Below, in pieces: positions 61,745 to 64,000 of a stretch of DNA of 64,000 nucleotides (position 1 is its first letter; every line of letters begins with the position of its first letter). The DNA lies in assembly GCF_019857205.1 (NCBI RefSeq), contig NZ_JAHWXO010000009.1, positions 62,001 to 126,000 of the forward strand, read 5' to 3'. The position numbers and the translations under genes were made by a program. The notes under the pieces were generated by a model that did no database searches, was not told where the DNA came from, and saw only the letters and a list, made by a program, of their open reading frames with translations. This DNA is from Qipengyuania pacifica. Its GTDB lineage: Bacteria; Pseudomonadota; Alphaproteobacteria; Sphingomonadales; Sphingomonadaceae.

Positions 61745-62920
61745 ATGGCCCGGCCAGAACACTTCGCAAGCGTCGCTGAATCGCCGCCTCCGCACTCGAC
61801 CGGGTTCAGGCTGACCGATACTCGCTGGCGGGCAGCGCGACCGATGATCCTGGCCGCCGCTCTCATTACTTTTCTATATCTACTGCTTGCGAGCGTCGTC
61901 ATCGCAGTCGATCCACATAATGTTTATCGGTGGGGCGCAAATCCTCGAATTGAGCCTGACGACACACCCAGAGACATGGTCATCGACTGGATCGACGTTG
62001 CTACGAAGGACCCGTCGTTCAACACGTTCCTCGTAGGGAGCTCAATCACGGCGATGTATTCGCCGGAATACCTGAAGGCAATTCTCGGGCCTGAGACGCG
62101 CGCCGTAAACCTGAGCTATGGCGGCCCCCGCCCCAAAGATCGCGACCTGGTCCTGGATCGGTTAATCGACAACCCAGGCGTACAACACGTCATCCTTACG
62201 TTTGACTGGACTTACATGGTGGGGCCCGACGTTGCGAACTCGGGTTTCCCGACATTCCTGTACGACGGGGACATCACCAACGATCTACGGATGGTGAACC
62301 TTCCGACAATTCGGAAAACGTTCGAAATCATGAGCGGGAAGCTGACCTACGATAATCCGGACGATGCGGAATATCAGACTTACGTGAAGAACATGTATGT
62401 CAAATTCCAGCGGCCGAGCGAGATTGCCAAGCTAGGTCGCATGATTGAGCGCAACCGCAAAGACATCGACGCGAAAAGCGGAAAAGACTGCCACAGCTTT
62501 CGGTCTGTGAACGAACAACTCGTCCCCGATGTGCGGTCTCTTTCTGGGAGAGGAGTCAGGGTCGATATCTTGTTCCCGATTGAGTCTTACGCTTTTTATT
62601 ATGTAAGGCAGAACGACATCAGTCCGACACTTCTCGATGAGCAAATGATTGCGCGGCGCTGTCTGGTAGATGCCGTCAGCGATTTATCTGGCGTCAGGGT
62701 CTTTGCATTAGATGGCGACCCCACGGTGGCGGGGGACCTCGCGAACTTTCGCGAAGTTGGCCACGCGTATGACCCAGCGATTTTGCAGCGATTTGTTTCT
62801 GCGATGAAAACCGGAAAAGACCGGATAACTAGGGCAAATTTTGCAACCTACGAGCGCGACATCCGCAATGCGGTAAAAGAATATCGCATCGCGAACAGCT
62901 TTCCGATCCACGAAAATTAG
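61745..62920 (+). CDS. Membrane-anchored SGNH/DltD-AlgJ-like protein
   Basis: A 391-residue protein with a cytoplasmic N-terminus, one transmembrane helix (about 34-54) and a periplasmic domain. The block-I-like motif is FLVGSSITAMYSPEYL (GSS at 98-100), the place of the SGNH serine; a late REVGHAYDP could supply the Asp-His end. It resembles the DltD/AlgJ/AlgX group that works beside MBOAT proteins in O-acylation, but similarity is low and I give no firm family. It starts 3 bp after the MBOAT stop. Its likely role is to take the acyl group from the MBOAT and place it on the polymer. Confidence 0.72.
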   Translation: MARPEHFASVAESPPPHSTGFRLTDTRWRAARPMILAAALITFLYLLLASVVIAVDPHNVYRWGANPRIEPDDTPRDMVIDWIDVATKDPSFNTFLVGSSITAMYSPEYLKAILGPETRAVNLSYGGPRPKDRDLVLDRLIDNPGVQHVILTFDWTYMVGPDVANSGFPTFLYDGDITNDLRMVNLPTIRKTFEIMSGKLTYDNPDDAEYQTYVKNMYVKFQRPSEIAKLGRMIERNRKDIDAKSGKDCHSFRSVNEQLVPDVRSLSGRGVRVDILFPIESYAFYYVRQNDISPTLLDEQMIARRCLVDAVSDLSGVRVFALDGDPTVAGDLANFREVGHAYDPAILQRFVSAMKTGKDRITRANFATYERDIRNAVKEYRIANSFPIHEN

Positions 62921-62949
62921 GCCCAGATCGTCACGAAAAGGTTTCACAG

Positions 62950-63195
62950 ATGTCCGAGCAGAATGTCATTCTCGAAAAAATTACAGCCATTATTCGCGAC
63001 CTGTTCGACGAGTATGACGGGCCGGTAACGATGGAGACAACTGCAAACGATGTGGCGCAGTGGGATAGCCTGTCGCATGTCCGCCTGATGGTGATGATCG
63101 AAATGGAGCTAGGAGTACATTTCAGCACATCGGAGATGCAAAGCTTCAAGAATCTGGGGGATCTGGTCAACGCAGCCGCGAAGCAGGTCGGATGA
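62950..63195 (+). CDS. Stand-alone acyl carrier protein
   Basis: An 81-residue carrier protein with the four-helix pattern of the PP-binding family. The phosphopantetheine serine is S40 in QWDSLSHVRLM. It is not the fatty acid synthase AcpP (no DSLDTVEL context, different charge pattern). Its size is like DltC. It lies between the SGNH-like gene and the FkbH-like gene and overlaps the start of the latter by four bases (ATGA), so FkbH is the probable loading enzyme. Confidence 0.92.
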   Translation: MSEQNVILEKITAIIRDLFDEYDGPVTMETTANDVAQWDSLSHVRLMVMIEMELGVHFSTSEMQSFKNLGDLVNAAAKQVG

Positions 63196-64000
63196 CCTCC
63201 GAAAATTTCCCTTGGCGACCTCCTCTTTCTTCTAACTGGGGGGAACGGCTCAAAATTTTCGAGGCTGCGCTCATCGAGGGCCGCGATCTCGACTTTCACG
63301 CGGTCAGATCGCTAGCGGGTCAGCGACTTACCACCCGTGAGCAACTGCGGCTTGAACGGTTTGCGAACAAACTGCTCAAGTCGGACATACCTAGCCCGAC
63401 TTTTGCCCCTGTTTCGATAGGTCTGCTTGGAAATAGGACACTTAGCTATCTACCTGCCCCTTTGGCCGCTGCGGGTCTGGCGCGGGGCCTTGCCATATCG
63501 TCAGTCGAGGCGCCCTACGACAGCGTTGCAAGTTACGCTTATTCGCCTTCGGACTGCTTCGGTAAGCCTCTGGATGCTGTGCTCGTTGTACTCGATGAAA
63601 CCGCCTTCGCGAACAAGCGTCCAATTCTCGACCGCGCCGCAGAGGAGGAAGCTGTCGCAGCCGCTGAAGACCTCTTTTCTGCGCTTGCCGCCGCCACCTT
63701 GGAAAAGTCACAATGCCGGCCAATCTTTGCAACCCTTCCAGCCGCACAACAGGTTTCATCGGCTGAACTGGCCACGCCTGGTACCAGCGCGCGCTTCAGA
63801 CATCTGGTCAACCTCAAGCTTGCCGAAGGGGCGATGCTCGGCAAATGGCTGATATGGGATCAGGCCGCACTGGCCAGCCGCGTAGGAATTGAAAACTGGC
63901 TCGATCCGATCCGTTACCATGCAGCCAAGATACCGTTTCGTATCGAAATGTGTCCTTTAGCATCGGACAGCATCGCCGCGGTATTAGCTGCAATGAAAGG
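63192..64000 (+). CDS. FkbH-like enzyme, N-terminal part (cut by the window edge)
   Basis: The frame opens with ATG at 63192, overlapping the carrier-protein stop, and stays open to the edge (269 codons). The visible part is the N-terminal domain of FkbH-like proteins, with IGLLGNRTLSYLPAPLAAAGLARGLAISSVEAPYDSV and the PLDAVLVVLDE strand. The catalytic HAD-IIIC phosphatase domain, where D-x-D-x-T would lie, is beyond the window. FkbH enzymes dephosphorylate 1,3-bisphosphoglycerate and load the glyceryl group on a carrier protein. The call rests on this N-terminal domain and on its coupling to the ACP gene. Confidence 0.8.
   Translation, partial: MTSENFPWRPPLSSNWGERLKIFEAALIEGRDLDFHAVRSLAGQRLTTREQLRLERFANKLLKSDIPSPTFAPVSIGLLGNRTLSYLPAPLAAAGLARGLAISSVEAPYDSVASYAYSPSDCFGKPLDAVLVVLDETAFANKRPILDRAAEEEAVAAAEDLFSALAAATLEKSQCRPIFATLPAAQQVSSAELATPGTSARFRHLVNLKLAEGAMLGKWLIWDQAALASRVGIENWLDPIRYHAAKIPFRIEMCPLASDSIAAVLAAMK

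Overview
This GC-rich window looks like chromosomal DNA from an alphaproteobacterium, most likely a sphingomonad (Sphingomonadales, possibly the Erythrobacter group). The reasons are the block pyrF-trpF-trpB-trpA-accD-folC, a CpdR-type receiver beside an N-formylglutamate amidohydrolase-like gene, a SapC-family gene, and a sphingan-like exopolysaccharide locus. This placement is inference from gene content; no rRNA is present. I see no insertion sequence, integrase, prophage or CRISPR array.

The left 28 kb is mostly housekeeping. It holds an edge-truncated YdbH-type envelope protein (minus), radC, purB, a lapA-like membrane gene, pyrF-trpF-trpB, trpA, accD and folC. An AmpG-like permease, a Rieske oxygenase, an RluB/RsuA-type pseudouridine synthase and rsmD follow. 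Next come two paralogous small exported proteins, a UvrD/PcrA helicase, a membrane di-iron hydroxylase, a RhlE-like RNA helicase, an FAD-linked hydroxyacid dehydrogenase and sapC. Between sapC and the N-formylglutamate amidohydrolase gene lies a strong small-RNA candidate with its own promoter and terminator. cpdR, tRNA-Val(GAC) and a cardiolipin synthase close this part.

From about 28.5 kb to the right edge there is one large Wzx/Wzy-type exopolysaccharide locus. It opens with a LuxR-type regulator whose receiver domain has lost its acidic pocket. Precursor supply comes from ugd, a membrane 4,6-dehydratase (PglF/WbpM type) and a DegT aminotransferase (PglE type). Assembly uses a short PglC-like phosphoglycosyl transferase, four GT4 glycosyltransferases, a Wzy-like polymerase and a Wzx-like flippase. 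Export uses a tyrosine-autokinase-like co-polymerase, an outer-membrane lipoprotein and a beta-barrel protein. Two beta-helix lipoproteins with C-terminal calcium-binding repeats probably trim the polymer.

The locus is rich in tailoring genes: a formyltransferase coupled to a PIG-L deacetylase, a coupled ATP-grasp/HAD pair, a methyltransferase, an AsnB-type amidotransferase, a pyruvyl transferase and a sulfotransferase.

The most interesting part is at the right edge (60173-64000): an MBOAT acyltransferase, a membrane-anchored SGNH/DltD-like protein, a stand-alone acyl carrier protein and the start of an FkbH-like enzyme. The layout resembles the dlt D-alanylation system with FkbH in place of DltA. 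I infer that it transfers a glyceryl (or other FkbH-made) group from the carrier protein to the polysaccharide outside the membrane.
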